Assembly: GCA_036346405.1 (NCBI GenBank)
Contig: CM070562.1
Location: 78,139,482-78,203,481, forward strand
DNA: 64,000 nt
Origin: Phyllostachys edulis
Taxonomy: Eukaryota > Streptophyta > Magnoliopsida > Poales > Poaceae
Direction of reading: 5' to 3'
The notes beneath the pieces are model-generated. The model saw only the letters and a program-made list of their open reading frames with translations. It was not told the DNA's origin and did no database searches. This document shows positions 1 through 11,737 of this stretch, in pieces. The stretch's first letter is position 1. The number at the start of each line of letters is the position of its first letter. A program made the translations under genes and the position numbers.

Positions 1-740
1 AGTTGTTATTTTAACAACAGGCTCGGCTTCAATCCATTTTGTAAACGTGTCAATCATGATGAAAAAGAATTCGAAGCCCCTGGGTGCTCTTGGGAAAGGT
101 CCCAGAATGTCCAGTCCCTAGGTTGCAAAAGGCCAAGAAAGAGGAATAGTTTGCAAAGTTTGTGCTGGCTGATGTACTTGTCGGCTATGAAACTAACATT
201 GTACGTACTTCGTCACGAGCTCTTTTGCATCATGAAGGGCAGTTGGCCAATAGTATCCTTGCCTGAAGGCTTTACAGACCAGTGTTCTATAGGAATGATG
301 TGCTCCACAGACTCCTTCATAGATTTCGGTTAGCAATTTAATGCCATCCGTTTGAAATATGCATCTCATCAACACTCCATGAGATCCTCGCTTATACAAG
401 GTACTTTCGATCAGAGCACATGATTTGGCTTTTCGTGCTAGACGATCGGCCTCTACATCAGCTTCTGGAATTATGTCATGCTGAAGATAATTGTAGATCG
501 ATGTCATCCAATCTCTACCCTGATCGCGACAGCGCCAACTATCAACGACCTGTGCAGCATCCATGTTCTCACGATCGGTTTGTACGACCTGTAAAGAATC
601 ATGTATGTGTTGGGTCGCGGGTAGGCTACGATATCTACAAACAAAAATTTCTACCACGCAAACCAGAGCGAAACCTTAGCGGGCATAAATACTTTAAGGT
701 AGAACTTTGTAACGGCCTCGTGATAATTGCTTAGTCACTC
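1..740 (-). pseudogene. Ty3/gypsy pol fragment (RNase H end, integrase zinc finger and core), Tat-like
   Basis: Reading right to left, residues encoded around 657-193 include an integrase H2C2-like segment (CGAHHSYR, then AFRQGYYWPTALHDA and a terminal C). The frame continues to position 1 with the integrase core signature GLDILGPF and DTFTKWIEAEPV. An in-frame TAG at 118-120 replaces the Trp that normally precedes GLD, so the copy is dead. The upstream part (740-660) reads poorly and has a stop near 657. The style of the motifs fits the non-chromovirus Tat/Retand side of Ty3/gypsy (inference). It probably belongs to the same element as the gag at 1497-2136, with much of the intervening pol deleted. 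The left end runs off the window. Confidence 0.75.
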
Positions 741-782
741 GCCTTTGGAAACGTGTATTGGCCAACATTAAAGGCAAATTAT

Positions 783-862
783 CTCGTGTGGATAAAGCTG
801 TACAAACTCTGCAGAGTATAAAACTATTCGAATAGCCGCGTTCGTGGTCATGGACATGCTAG
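783..862 (+). promoter_or_regulatory. Conserved LTR palindromic box, copy 1
   Basis: Order of elements: GTGGATAAAG, the 10-bp palindrome CTCTGCAGAG context, the 10-bp palindrome TATTCGAATA, a CCGCG...CG segment and GGTCATGGACATGC. The same series recurs at 11738, 31893 and 62409. The function is unknown; conservation among divergent LTRs suggests a cis-acting role. Confidence 0.5.
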
Positions 863-1175
863 CAAAGCCACTCCGAGTTAGACTTTGTTTTTGGTTTAAA
901 ATGTTTTCAACGGATGATTTTAGGATGGATAATCCTTGTGGTAAAATTGGGCCGGTAGCCATGTGATAGGAGGGTATCCTTCACCATTCAATCATGGAGG
1001 TTATCCACACTATAAAACTGTCATTTTAAAAATCTGATTTTAGATATAGTATAAAAATAGCCTTAAAAATTAATACGAGTATTTAAACTGAAAATGTTGT
1101 TTTATGCAAATAAACCCTGCCAATCTCATTTGTTTACCTTATGCATGCATCATAATTCAATATTGGGTGTAACTT

Positions 1176-1198
1176 GTGAGCACGGTAGTTGTGCTCAC
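1176..1198 (+). other. Conserved LTR hairpin, copy 1 (GAGCAC/GTGCTC version)
   Basis: GTGAGCAC (1176-1183) pairs perfectly with GTGCTCAC (1191-1198) across a 7-nt loop. The equivalent place in the other LTRs has GAGTAC/GTACTC, so both sides of the stem have changed together. Confidence 0.5.
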
Positions 1199-1496
1199 TT
1201 TTGTTGAATAATCTTTATTCAGGAGAAGACTTCTACCAGGACAGTGAGGTCCCAGACGCTTAGGCTACGCCCCTAGACGATTGCTTGTGGCAAGTCGTGT
1301 GGCCTACTACTACTGCTTTGCTTCCGATATGTTTTACTTTATTTGGCCTCAGGCCCTTTGTAATAAACTCTAAATTATTATTAATAAAATGTGTGATATG
1401 TTTGTGTTATCACTTTTGTTTGATTGTGTATACTAGCTATCCTGGACTAGTGGATGAACATAGAGAATTCGGGATCCTTCGCTCCCGGGTTCGACA

Positions 1497-2136
1497 GACC
1501 GTGCAAGGCATCTTGGTTTGTATCTCCGATCGTATTGACCTCGTGCCTCCAGTAGCGATCTTCCGACGAGCTTCCATCGTAACTAATGGAGAGCCTTCCA
1601 ATGCTTCTACTAGAAGTTTCCACGACGGAGAGCGGTCGGAGATGAGCACCTCCTGAGGTCTTCTTGGTGGGCTCAGCCTGATCCTACGGACTACTGATCG
1701 TATTTTGAGTCTTATCATCCCCACATGGCCTACAACCAGTGGAGGTTTCATCGACACCGTTACCAGATGTCGGTTGGCTCCTGGAATCGCCAGAATCCAT
1801 AGATGAGTACCTTTCAGCCATGATTTCATCGAGAGTATAGAGATTCTCGAGTTGCAGTGCTGAATTTTCGTCACTTTTTTCGCCGGTCGGAAGGACCGGG
1901 CTTGGAGCGGTCTCTAAACATTCCGAGCTGGTCGGGATGGCTGAAAGCACCACTTGTCATAGTGGTGGATCCTCATCCAACCTGTCGATTTCACTAACGT
2001 CGGCGACGTGCGAACCGGCGGAGGAGGAGGACGATGACATGTCGTTTTCTTGCATGGCGTGGATGCATGCCTCCATGTCGAGGTTGGAGTAGTCCGCCAG
2101 GTCGAACCAATTCTCCTTGTCCCAAACTCCTGCCAT
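1497..2136 (-). pseudogene. Ty3/gypsy gag N-terminal region with in-frame stops
   Basis: One reading frame runs from a Met near 2136 (MAGVWDKENWFDLADY) through a Ser-rich stretch and an acidic region to about 1497. It is broken by a TGA at 1957-1959 and a TAG at 1684-1686. It lies just downstream, on the minus strand, of the primer-binding site and LTR at 2213-2939, which is the expected place for gag. No zinc knuckle is visible before the frame is interrupted by the LTR fragment at 770-1496. I recognise the N-terminal style from grass gypsy polyproteins, but a precise family needs a search. Confidence 0.6.
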
Positions 2137-2212
2137 AGTCGCATGAGCGATTATGAGGAATGAGCGAGGATTTGACAAGCGAAAAGTTTCTTCAAGAGAC
2201 TTGCGTCTTCTA

Positions 2213-2229
2213 CCCCACGGACGGCGCCA
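2213..2229 (-). other. Primer-binding site of the minus-strand gypsy element
   Basis: On the minus strand TGGCGCCGTCCGTGGGG follows the LTR end (TCGACA) by two bases. TGGCGCC-type primer-binding sites are typical of Tat/Athila-like gypsy elements. The exact tRNA was not assigned. Confidence 0.6.
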
Positions 2230-2231
2230 GC

Positions 2232-2939
2232 TGTCGACGATCGAGTCGCCGATCTTACGAAATAAAAGAGGAAAATGGCGCAATATTTCTTGGGAGATAA
2301 TGGGACTGCTCTTTATTGATATGAACTGGATTTACAAGGGGTGCTTTACGACCCGGATGGGGACTAATCCTAATTACACTAAATCTCACACCTACTATGC
2401 TAATCAATCAGACTTAAAACCACGAATCTAAGGTTGATTGCGTTGCTCTAATCTAATGTTGCTGTCTTGCTTGTCTTCCAGATCGCCCTTTTGTCTTTTG
2501 TGCTTCACCCTTAAATAACTTCCAAAGAGGTGGCAGTTACTCCTGGAGAAGGCGTCCCTGGTGAAGCGTTGTGACTAGTCGGAGCGAGGCGTTAGTTGAT
2601 AATATGTGAACTGCTCTGTGGTTAAGTGTCTGTGAGACACCCAACCGTATGATGGTTGTTGTTAGTATCTTAGGATTATATAACATCGCGTGGTTTGGAA
2701 TATACAGCACGTGTTCCATTCATCACACGGTTAAGATACCAGTTCGTAGCTCTTTCGAGCAGCTACCTGGTCGAAGACTAGGCACAGGACCTTGTTCGAC
2801 CAGGGTACCCATTATGTAACCTCTGGAATCCTTACGACCAGTGAGGTCATTAGCCTTAGGGGTTACGACCATCAAGACGTATGGTCTTTCTATAATGTAT
2901 TTAAAATAATATATAGAGGTTTTAATCCTCGTCAGTACA
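2232..2939 (-). mobile_element. 5' LTR of the minus-strand gypsy element
   Basis: On the minus strand it begins TGTACTGACGAGG (2939) and ends GTCGACA (2232), giving the TG...CA ends of an LTR and a length of about 708 bp. The primer-binding site and gag follow directly. The partner 3' LTR is not in the window, so the left end of the element was not verified. Confidence 0.55.
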
Positions 2940-4064
2940 CTTAGGCTTAGTTTGGCCACGCCGGCGTTCGGTCCTTAATTGACCCAGGTGAGGATCTCCC
3001 CCTATCTATATGCGAGAAACCCTCTCGCATTCATCAGTTCATATTATAACTCGCCCACGTCGAAATCTAGATTTTTCATTTTTATTTTTATCAAAATTAA
3101 TAGAGGTAACCCCTCTGGACTATCATTTCAAAATCTCCCAAATTTATATTCAACACCTCATCCATTTTCCAAATTTGGTAAAACTAGAGGTCAGCTAAGC
3201 ATTTAAGTGATATTCACACTCGAAATACCCAAATCGACTTCAACTATTGCCTAAACCATATCCTAAAATCTACAACAGAAAGGATACCAATATTTCAAGG
3301 AGTATCGTGCATTGAATAGGAATTTAACTACCAATACCCGCAATGTAGCATTTTTTTACTCAAACATACACGCATGCATAATAGAATTTGCAAATTAAAT
3401 ACAATAATTGAAATAATAGGATCAACATGGTCCAAGGGCTGCTTTGCTTGCCCTGGTATTCTAAATATGAGAATGGAGGGTCGTGGAAAGATTCGTTCAC
3501 GGTATCAACGTCTATTCAAAAGAACCGATAGCAAATTATAAATAGTAAAATAATTTCAACAGCAACAAAATCCAATTTTTTTTTGCATATTTAGACATAT
3601 AATTATTTTATATGAATTTATAAAAAAAAGTTCATTAAATTTGGAGTTCATATGCAAAAGTTATTAATGTTTTAAATTTGCTCAGTTTGAAAAATTCTGA
3701 AATAGTACAAAGGTGACATCGAAAGCGCATTTTCTGAGGTTTACGCTTTCCAATAGAGAAAATGTATTTTCTCTTAATTGAAAGTGGATTTTCTCATTTT
3801 ATGAATTGTTCCTTTCTAGTGGAGGTGGGTAGCAGTGTACTTTAGATGAAATTCACTTGCATTTGATTTGTCGTTGAATTATTACTGTTTTATTGAAAGT
3901 ACCTTACCATGACTTGCATGGGAGGCCTACTTCATTTAATAATTTATTTTGTTATTATTTCCTATTTATCGAGGAAGTTCCATGATTTAGGTGTGTCCTA
4001 TGAGTATCATTTAGATACCATACTTACAATTAATTTAGACAACAACTTTTATGCGTTTGAGTTT
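2940..4064. other. Non-coding AT-rich stretch, probably older repeat sequence
   Basis: No convincing coding frame. AT-rich, with scattered short ORFs that lack recognisable domains. It lies between the LTR at 2232-2939 and the solo LTR starting at 4065, and could be the continuation of an older LTR that was split by later insertions. Confidence 0.4.
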
Positions 4065-5015
4065 TGTCAGACCCTCGGGCGTTGAATACCCGAAAACCTT
4101 ATGTGTATACAGTACTAGTCCCATGATCTGTGGCTAGTACACACAATCATAACATTAGCATTCACATCTATACATTCATGCATACAAAATAAAGCAAATG
4201 GAGGTGTACTTAAGTGATTACAAATTATTACATCACCGACCGACTAGCCAAATAAAAGCAAGTGTTAATAGAGTAATCAAAAGTAGCAGCGGAAGTAAAA
4301 GTGATAAAAGTAGATAATTTCCAACGGCATTTGTCAGAGACTCATTTTCAACTCTGGTTTTAATTGATTTCTTGTTTTTTGTTCCTAGACTCACATGTCA
4401 ATCTAACAGAGAGGTGATTAAATCAACTGTAATCATTGCTTTGTCCTAATTGATTGAAATTTGGTCTTAATGACCTGGCTATAGTGCTTATCTGTTTTCG
4501 GACAAGCAGAGCAGCGTGAGGGGCTGCACTGGTGGTGCTCGTCGCTGGCGATGCAGGCATGGGGAGGTTCGAGACATGGCCAAAATGGGTTGCCCTCTCG
4601 ACAACGATGCCACTGGGTGGTGGTAGAGGCCAGAGAGATGACCGAACGTGGCGCTATGTCGGAGAACAGCGGCGGAGCTCCTCAGCTCAAAACATGGTTT
4701 TCACGTTTGAGCTAAATCGGCGGAAAGTGAGTGTGTGCACTGGCTTCAGAGGGTCGTGGTGATGCTGTCGGCAACGGCTCGGGGACCAAAGGTCACCGGA
4801 GCAGTGGCGACATGGCTTTCCACGGTAGCGCCATGATCGGCTACTATGAAACTTATGCTACGATGGATAAACCCCTCTAATCTGACGCATGCTTAAGCTT
4901 TAGTGAACTACTAGAAGCCCACCCGAAGCTTTGGAGACGCTGGAGGTTGACCGGAGTGGCATGGAGATGATAGACAGCAGCAACGCAAAGGAGGCGTCTG
5001 ATGGAAAAGCTACAA

Positions 5016-6116
5016 TGATGAGGGCATCCCTACGACACCTTCTTTTCCTCCACCAAATGCTCCAGATATAGTCATTGAGTTGCCGACTGGACCAATTACA
5101 CGAGCACGTGTCAAGAAACTACAAGATCAGGTGAACTTACTCCTTAATGAACATGTCATTAATTTTAACAAGAATTTTATACTACCTAACGCTTGTACTT
5201 TACTTGTTCTTAGGTTTGAGAAAGAAGAAGAAGAGCTGTTACAAGTGGTACAGGAGTCGGCACTACTGTGTTTATCGGTGATTTCAGCCTTATCACATTC
5301 TCGCCAAAAGGAACTGGTCTGCGCTACAAACATGTTAACCGCGGCCGAACAACAAGGAAAAAATCAAGCCGCATCATGTTCAAGTATGCGATTTGGAGAT
5401 GGCCCACGCGCCATACATCAAGCCGCATCATCCTCATGCACATAACTTGGAGATGGCCAGCGTCCAGCGACCAGCTTGTCCTGCATCAAGCCGGCTCATG
5501 TGCTCATGTGCGCGTACGTGACTTCAAGCTGCACGGACCTGTCGGCTGTAACACATCAAAACCAACTAAAGGCTCCCTCCAAAACAATAGGAAAGGTGCA
5601 TGCGTGCCTTAATCAGCCGCACCAACTATGGTTGGTTGTATCCTGTTGGTTGGAAACCACCCTTGGAAACCGAATAGAATAGGAATTCTACATCCTGTTT
5701 GTTTTCTTTTTTTGGAAACTATCTTTGGAAACCCACGTGATTGCAGGCCATCAACCGTGCGCTAGCAAAGCATGATCCTTTAAAATAGCTAGCGCATGGG
5801 GTTGGGAGACAGACCACTTTTATCAAAGAATTGAAACAAAGCTATTTTGCTTGAGTTCATGCGAGGATTTCTGAGAGAGAATTAGGCGATCTGTTGTTTA
5901 TTCTACAAATCAAGGTCAAGTTTGCTTTTCCACTGGGAATTGAGGATTTAGCGATCTCCGCTCGTGGTCTAGCGGCGATCATCCTAGTGCGTGTTGGCAA
6001 ATATCCATAGAGCTGCAAGTCTGTGCACTGACGCGTAGTGTACAGCTGAGCGTTGTTCGTCATCAAGTACTATTTATCCACAGTTCTACTCGAGAAGATC
6101 GGGCCACCCCGTATCA
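5016..6116 (+). mobile_element. Solo LTR with pol-tail coding sequence, perfect TSD TACAA
   Basis: It starts TGATGAGGGCATCC and ends CCACCCCGTATCA; TACAA is found on both sides (5011-5015 and 6117-6121). Start and end match the LTRs of the element at 7900-19521. Near its start it encodes the tail seen in that element's pol: LPTGPITRARVKKLQDQVN and LLNEHVINFNKNFILP (about 5080-5200). The LTR thus carries the end of pol, as is known for CRM-type chromoviruses. It is inserted in the solo LTR 4065-7422. Confidence 0.75.
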
Positions 6117-6939
6117 TACAAGAAGGTGCACATTAGCTTCCTAGCATCCCGAAGATGGTAGAGACCGAAGAAATCATCGGGGAACTCACTGAGTCAGCTG
6201 CTAACTAGAAAATGGCTGCGGCAGCCGGAAATGGGGAAGAAGATTGATCCAAGAGATCCTCTGCGATTGAAGCTTCATTAACAAAGGGGAAAGCATCTGT
6301 GAGGGGTTAGACATGATCTGACGTGAAAAGGAGAGGTCCAAGCTCACCCGATTTCCTGAAACATGGATGTTCCAGAATGGATGCGCGTTGGAGATGAGGA
6401 AGACAATGGCTTGCCGTAGCTACAGAGTTCCAGAAGCTACATCAAGCACAGAGAGGACATCAGTGAGGTAAGGGACGCGTGATGACGTAGTTGGCGAGGG
6501 AAAGGAGGCTCACATGAGGGAATGGAGTTGCGGGGCTTGCTCACCGACACCGAGGACGGCGCACTCGTTCCCGATGAACCAAAGCACGAGAGGCACTGAT
6601 TCGATGCGGGGAGCGAGAGTGGCGAGCTAGAAACATTGTGACGTGCTCGGAGGCTTATGTAAGGTCGAGAAGCTCGTGAGAAAAACGATGAGAAGCTGGT
6701 GGCCGTGCGAGTATCTAGTGCTCTACCTCTCGGCGTCTCCGCCAGAGTGAGGTTGGTGCGGCGTTTAGGAGGTAGATAGGATGGGCAGAGACGGGAGGAG
6801 GTGATCGGAGCGGTTGAGGGTCAAAACAGTGGGCGGCGCGGCAAAACGGTGGGCGAGCGTGCACTGGAGAGGGCGAGCATAGGTGGAAGATAAGGCGAGC
6901 ATAGGTGGAAGATAAGTGAGAGAGAGCATGGGTCCCATG

Positions 6940-6962
6940 CATCGAGAGAGAGAGAGAGAGAG
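6940..6962. repeat. (GA)n microsatellite
   Basis: A run of about eleven GA dinucleotides inside the solo LTR 4065-7422. Confidence 0.85.
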
Positions 6963-7422
6963 TTTAGATTAGGTTTTTGGATTTAAAGGCTGAGGCTTTG
7001 CTGAATTTTTTGTACTGAGCAAACGAGGTCTAAATTTTATGAAAATGTTTGTGAGGGCTCATGACTTAATGTAGTTGCTTATGTAAATTTTTCAGAACTT
7101 TATCTTGTCTGTGATTTTCTCGAAAAATCTTATAAGCTTCTGTTTTTATGTAATTGCATTTGTTATTCTTGATGAAAATTCACGTAAGTTGTTTAATAAA
7201 TTCTTCCCTAAGAAATTATGCCCAAGATAATTCCCTCACCCATTTTTATTTTTTTTATCTAAATTTCTTTTAAGTGTGTGTTTGTATGAAGTTCATTACT
7301 TACTTTATACAAAAAGTTCAAAACTCATGCATGATTAGGTTTTCATATCTAATATGCTCAAAATTATTTTCCTAGTGCATTTCTATAATGTATTCCCAAA
7401 ATGTAAATTTTGGGATGTTACA

Positions 7423-7899
7423 AGGTTTATCATTGTATTGATATGTTCTTGTCATAATTATTACCGTGGTCAAGCTCACACTAAGGTACACCTATTATAC
7501 TAGATTAACCCTTAGCTAAAATATGTATTAATGACTATTTTTAGTTAAGTAACTAACTACTCATTTCCCTTCATGAGGCCTAGGTGTTATTGACGACTAA
7601 TTCTTACCCGGCAAATGTTCATCCTAGTTGCTTGATTATCAATCCTACTAACAAAAGGCCATTTATAGGAATCGCTTTGGCTATCTTTTATTTCAACCTA
7701 ATAGAAGTAATGGGAGGAATGTATACGGTAGGAACTTGTAGTTTAGCTCTTATTTTCATTTTAGGCTTAATTATGTGTGTATCATATTATTTCCTAATTA
7801 CATTGTGCTTGTTGGTAAGATAACCCTCAATTTGGTCAATTATTAACGGCCCAGGGTCCAATGGTCACGTAGACACCTTAAACATACATGGTTACCACC
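7423..7899. other. AT-rich non-coding gap between two LTR elements
   Basis: No recognisable gene. The 79-residue open frame at 7584-7823 is hydrophobic but matches no family I know and has the base composition of the surrounding repeats. It could be part of an older LTR (compare 19522-20900) split by the flanking insertions. Confidence 0.4.
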
Positions 7900-8727
7900 T
7901 GATGCGGGGTGCCCAATCTTCTCGACATAGAACCTCTCGATAACTTGTGTATCCTGACGAACCGCTAGCTGATCCCCCGTGCCAATGCATGGACTTGCAG
8001 CTCTTTGCAAAATTCGCCCAAATACACACTTGATTGGATCCTCGCTAACCACGAAGAGAAGATCGTCGAATCCTCAATTCCCAACAGAAAAGCAAGAATG
8101 ACCCCTTGTTCTAAACGCCCAATTTCCCTCCGTTTTGGCTATAAGCACAACAGGAGAAACAAGCATATGCTATTTGAAAATATATTAAACGTGGTCTAAG
8201 GTTACAATGAGGGTCTACCCCTCAATATATAGTGTCGGCCTAGGAACTATTCAGTACTACTGTTCACGGTGGTACTATCCATGCACCGGTTACTATTCAC
8301 GCATCGGTTTCTGTTCATGTCGTGGACTTGGGCTTCCACCCTGGTTCCTCCACATGGGCTTTGTGCTTGACCGCTTGGGCCTTGATCCCTCGCTTAGCCA
8401 CATGGACCTTGGCCCTCTCCTCCTTGGCCAAATGGGCCATAGGCCCACGCCTTGACCTCCTCATTTGATGGCCTTCCTTGGATGACGGCCGCATATCCTT
8501 GATCTCCGTCCATCGTTGAATCTTCAAACCTGAGCACAAGCAAAACACTATTTTTAGGTAGTATAAAATTCGCATTAAAATCAATGACATGTTCATTAAG
8601 GAGCAAGTTCACCTGAGTTTGTAGTTTCATGGCACGTGCTCTTGTTATTGGTCCTGTCGGCAACTCGAGGCATATATCATGAGCATTAGGTGGAGGGGAA
8701 GAAGATGTTATAGAGATACCCTCATCA
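7900..8727 (-). repeat. 3' LTR of the CRM-like gypsy element
   Basis: On the minus strand it runs from TGATGAGGGTATC (8727) to CACCCCGCATCA (7900), about 828 bp. It contains the end of pol and then a non-coding part. The segment around 8032-8285, with its several ACTATTCAC-type motifs, is missing from the 5' copy. Confidence 0.75.
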
Positions 8728-8934
8728 TCCTCCCCCTCTTGAAAAGGCGTTGTCCTTGACGCTGGATCGTCACCACCAAAGAAAGGTGATAAATCAGCGA
8801 CATTGAACGTAGAGCTCACGCCATAGTCATCGCCGGGTAGCTCGATCTTGTATGCATTGTCATTAATCTTCGCAAGCACCTTGAAAGGCCCATCTCCTCT
8901 TGGTAGCAGCTTTGACTTGCGGCATTCTGGAAAG
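8394..8934 (-). pseudogene. Gypsy pol C-terminus: integrase C-terminal domain and tail
   Basis: Reading from 8934 downwards: YRFPECRKSKLLPRGDGPF, then KVLAKINDNAYKIELP and STFNVADLSPF, the usual integrase C-terminal GPF-KI-NAY-ADLSPF series. An acidic linker and the GPITRARA tail follow. The sequence continues directly the minus-strand frame that stops at about 12768 (LVWVHYRKD); the two halves are separated only by the inserted solo LTR. The tail lies in the 3' LTR. Confidence 0.8.
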
Positions 8935-9426
8935 CGATATGTAACATCCAAATTTTAAGGAGTTTTTGAAAATTTTAAAAATAAAGATAACCATTCGGTT
9001 TTGTTGAATTGCTCAAGCTTAACTTGAGATTTTCAGAATTCGAGTGCTTAAAATGACTAAATCAAACTTCAACTAATCAAAAGTTTGGTTTATTTGGAGT
9101 TGATTGGGTTTTGGTGCTGTCTCTCCCCTTTCTTAGCTCGTCCCGTTTTTCTCTCAGCCTTGCTCCTCTTTGGTTGGACTTCCCTTTTGGTCCAAACCTT
9201 TTCCTTCGGTTTTGACTACCCCCGAGATGTTCCCCAAGCTTGGGTTTGTGTTTCAAACATCCTTGAGTTCTGGAATTCAAATTCGGGTTGAATTTCTCCC
9301 TTCTGTAACTCTCTTGTTTAACCTTCTTTCCTTCTCTGCCCATTTGAACCTCCCTCATGTTCATTTGGACCTCCCCGTGTTCATTTGGACCTCCCCATGT
9401 CCTTTGGACATCCCTTGTGTTCATCT

Positions 9427-9590
9427 TGACCGTCAGGACCTTCCCCTTGTTAGATCTTGACCGTCAGGACCTCCCCTTATTAGATCCTGACCGTCAGGAC
9501 CTCCCCCTTGTTAGGTCTTGACCGTTATGACCTCCCCTTGTTAGATCTTGACCGTCAGGACCTCCCCTTGTTAGATCTGAGGGTCTGGAT
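9427..9590 (+). repeat. Tandem array of GACCGTCAGGACCTCCCC units
   Basis: About five units of roughly 33 bp with the core TTGACCGTCAGGACCTCCCC and a TTGTTAGATC spacer. They grade into related GGGTCTGGATCTCCC units up to about 9670. Located in the 5' third of the solo LTR 8940-12762. Confidence 0.75.
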
Positions 9591-9848
9591 CTCCCTTTGT
9601 TTGGATCTGAGGGTCCAGACCTCCCTTTATTTAGATTTGAGGGTCTAGACCTTCCCTTCGTTTGGACCTCCCTTTGTCGATCCTCTCCCCCACGTGGCCT
9701 TTCGGTCCGAGCCGTCCGATCGTGCCTAGATGGCCCGATCGGGATGAAGCGTTCGGTCGGTCCGAACGTTCCTATCCCTTTTGGACCACCTGATCAAAAT
9801 TGGACGGCCCCGCTTTGCTGCACCTTACTTTGTTCCTCAGGATCTTGT

Positions 9849-10287
9849 GGTCTTTTTACAAAGACCACCTCCTGGTCCGCGACCTCTCTCTGAGGCCGCG
9901 ACCTCCTCTCTTTTGTCGTTTGCCGCAACCTCCCTCTGAGGCCGCGGCCTCCTCTCTTTTGTCATTTTGCCATGACCTCCCTCTGAGGCCGCGACCTCCT
10001 CTCTTTTGTCGTTTTGCCACGACCACCTCCTTAGTCTTTTTGCAAAGACCACCCTCCTGGTCTTTTTGCAAAGACCACCCTTTTGGGTCACGCCCTCCCT
10101 TGAGGTCCAGACCTCCCCTTTGGATCGCGACCTCTCCTTTGGTCTTTTTGCAAAGACCACCCTCTTGGTCTTTTTGCAAAGACCACCCTCGTGGTCAAGA
10201 CCACCCATTGTGGTTAGGACCTCTTCTCTTGAGGTCTAGACCTCTCCTTTTGGTCACAACCTCTCCTTCGGTCTTTTTGCAAAGACC
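9849..10287 (+). repeat. Six-copy array of identical short hairpins
   Basis: GGTCTTTTTGCAAAGACC (7-bp perfect stem GGTCTTT/AAAGACC, loop TTGC) occurs at 10059-10076, 10141-10158, 10167-10184 and 10270-10287. One-base variants are at 9849-9866 (TTAC loop) and 10033-10050 (first base A). Between them are GC-rich units such as CGACCTCCTCTCTTTTGTCG. Confidence 0.85.
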
Positions 10288-11737
10288 ACCTCCCTTGGTC
10301 AAGGCCGCCCTCTGTGGTCATAACCACCCTTCCAGTGGGACCACCCTCTCAGGTCCCCTGCTCGCCTTCCTCTTCCTCTCATCATGTCTTAGTACCACGG
10401 GAGTCCCCGAGCATTAAATGCTGCTGTGCCGCATTAAATGCTGTCACCGCCTCTGTAGTATCCATTCCCCCTTTTTGTCACCACCCCTGCATGCCCCGTC
10501 TAATCCCCAGGCAGCTTTCTGCGTACGCTTGTGCCGCGCTCTGTCCTGTCGCCCACCTACCCGTGATCTCGTGCACCCCCCCCCTCAGTTGGACCTCCTC
10601 CTCCGAACCCCCTTCAACCTCTCCCTTTCAGTTGGACCTCCTCCCGAGAGCCCGTTTTAATTATGTGCCTTCTTTTGGTTCTTGTTTGACAGTTTTGGTT
10701 TTTATTTGAATTTGCTTTATTTACTTGGTTCTTTTCGCTCGTATAGGACCCGGCTGTTCTGGAGAGTTCTTGGACCCAGCGCCTCGATTGGAGTAGCTCA
10801 ACCCTTCACTGGAGGCAAGTCATAGACCTTTGACCATGTTTAACCCATTTTGCAAAAAAGTATCTTGTTTTATATCAACCTGCATGGCTATTTTTATAAA
10901 AATGGTTTTAGGAGTAGTTACAACACCCACTTATCTTATGACTCCTTGGTATGGTTGAATACAACATGTTGACATGTACCCTTGGATACCTGTAGGATGG
11001 GTTATCTTTGTTGGATGTCTTTGTATACCAACATGGGTGCATTTTATTTGCTTAGCCATGCTCTAGTAGACGTTGGTCTCTCATTCACATGAATCAATAA
11101 ATGTTATTTTACCCCAACACACATGATTTGTGACATGAGTTGGCACGGTCTGTGTTGCTGATTAATGCAAAGTGTGGCCTGTGTGTTGCTACGGCATCTG
11201 TTGCCGCTATAACTAAAATTTGTGTGCCAGGATTAGGGTGGTCCTTTGGCCAGGTTGAACCCAACAATGATAAACTTGAATAATGAACTATGGAACTGTG
11301 GCATGTGTTGCCACTAATAAAATTTGAGTGCCATGACCTGGGTGGTCATTTGGCCGGGTAGAACCAGGAAAAACGATTTATGCTCGGACGAGTTGGCAGG
11401 AAGTGAGTAGTGGGTGCTGTGTGCGCAGTGGGTTGTGGATAGACTCACCTGAGCAGCCAACTAAAGACTTAACCTTGTACGCCATCGATCTAGGTCATTC
11501 CCGTGCAACCACAAGTCCAGGATGGGGTGAATCTGGCCAACTAATTAGCAATGCTTTGGCTTGGTTCTGTTTGGGTTGTCGAGTCGGCGCAAGAGGGGGC
11601 CTGTGTGGTGAATACTTAGCGAGCAGGACCAAGTCAAAGCAGAGCTTTGTAAAGGCGTTGGCACGTGCTCTAGACTGCTTACCCAAGGTAGTGAGCAGGG
11701 GCATCGATGGATGTCCAACCAACTAGAGAATTTGTGT

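Larger units (their letters stand above)
770..1496 (+). mobile_element. Chromovirus-type LTR fragment (3' part of an LTR)
   Basis: This stretch shares, in the same order, the palindromic box (783-862), the hairpin (1176-1198), AATAAA-like polyadenylation signals (1362-1390) and a terminal CCTGGACTAGTG...GGTTCGACA block with the LTRs at 8940-12762 and 59046-63141. The 5' part of the LTR is missing. It sits between gag (1497-2136) and pol (1-740) of the minus-strand element, so it inserted there or was joined there by deletion. The left boundary is approximate and no target duplication was found. Confidence 0.6.
4065..7422 (-). mobile_element. Solo LTR, minus orientation, TGTAACATCCC type
   Basis: On the minus strand the LTR starts at 7422 with TGTAACATCCCAAAATTT... 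and ends near 4065 with ...GGGTCTGACA, preceded by a GGACTAGTACTG...TATACAC block that matches the 3' ends of the other LTRs. Direct flanks AGTTT (4060-4064) and AGGTT (7423-7427) agree at 4 of 5 bases, as expected for an aged 5-bp target duplication around a solo LTR. It is interrupted by the plus-strand LTR at 5016-6116; without that it is about 2.25 kb. GC-rich parts at 4500-5010 and 6120-6960 resemble 21000-22260. Confidence 0.6.

Noticed and set aside
7584..7823. Hydrophobic 79-codon frame that could be a small membrane protein
   Set aside because: No match to a known family, repeat-like composition, and no promoter or terminator context.
9800..10417. 205-codon frame with repeated RPPLFCR/FLQRPPSW segments
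   Set aside because: It is a translation of the tandem hairpin array in an LTR; both strands give similar repeats.
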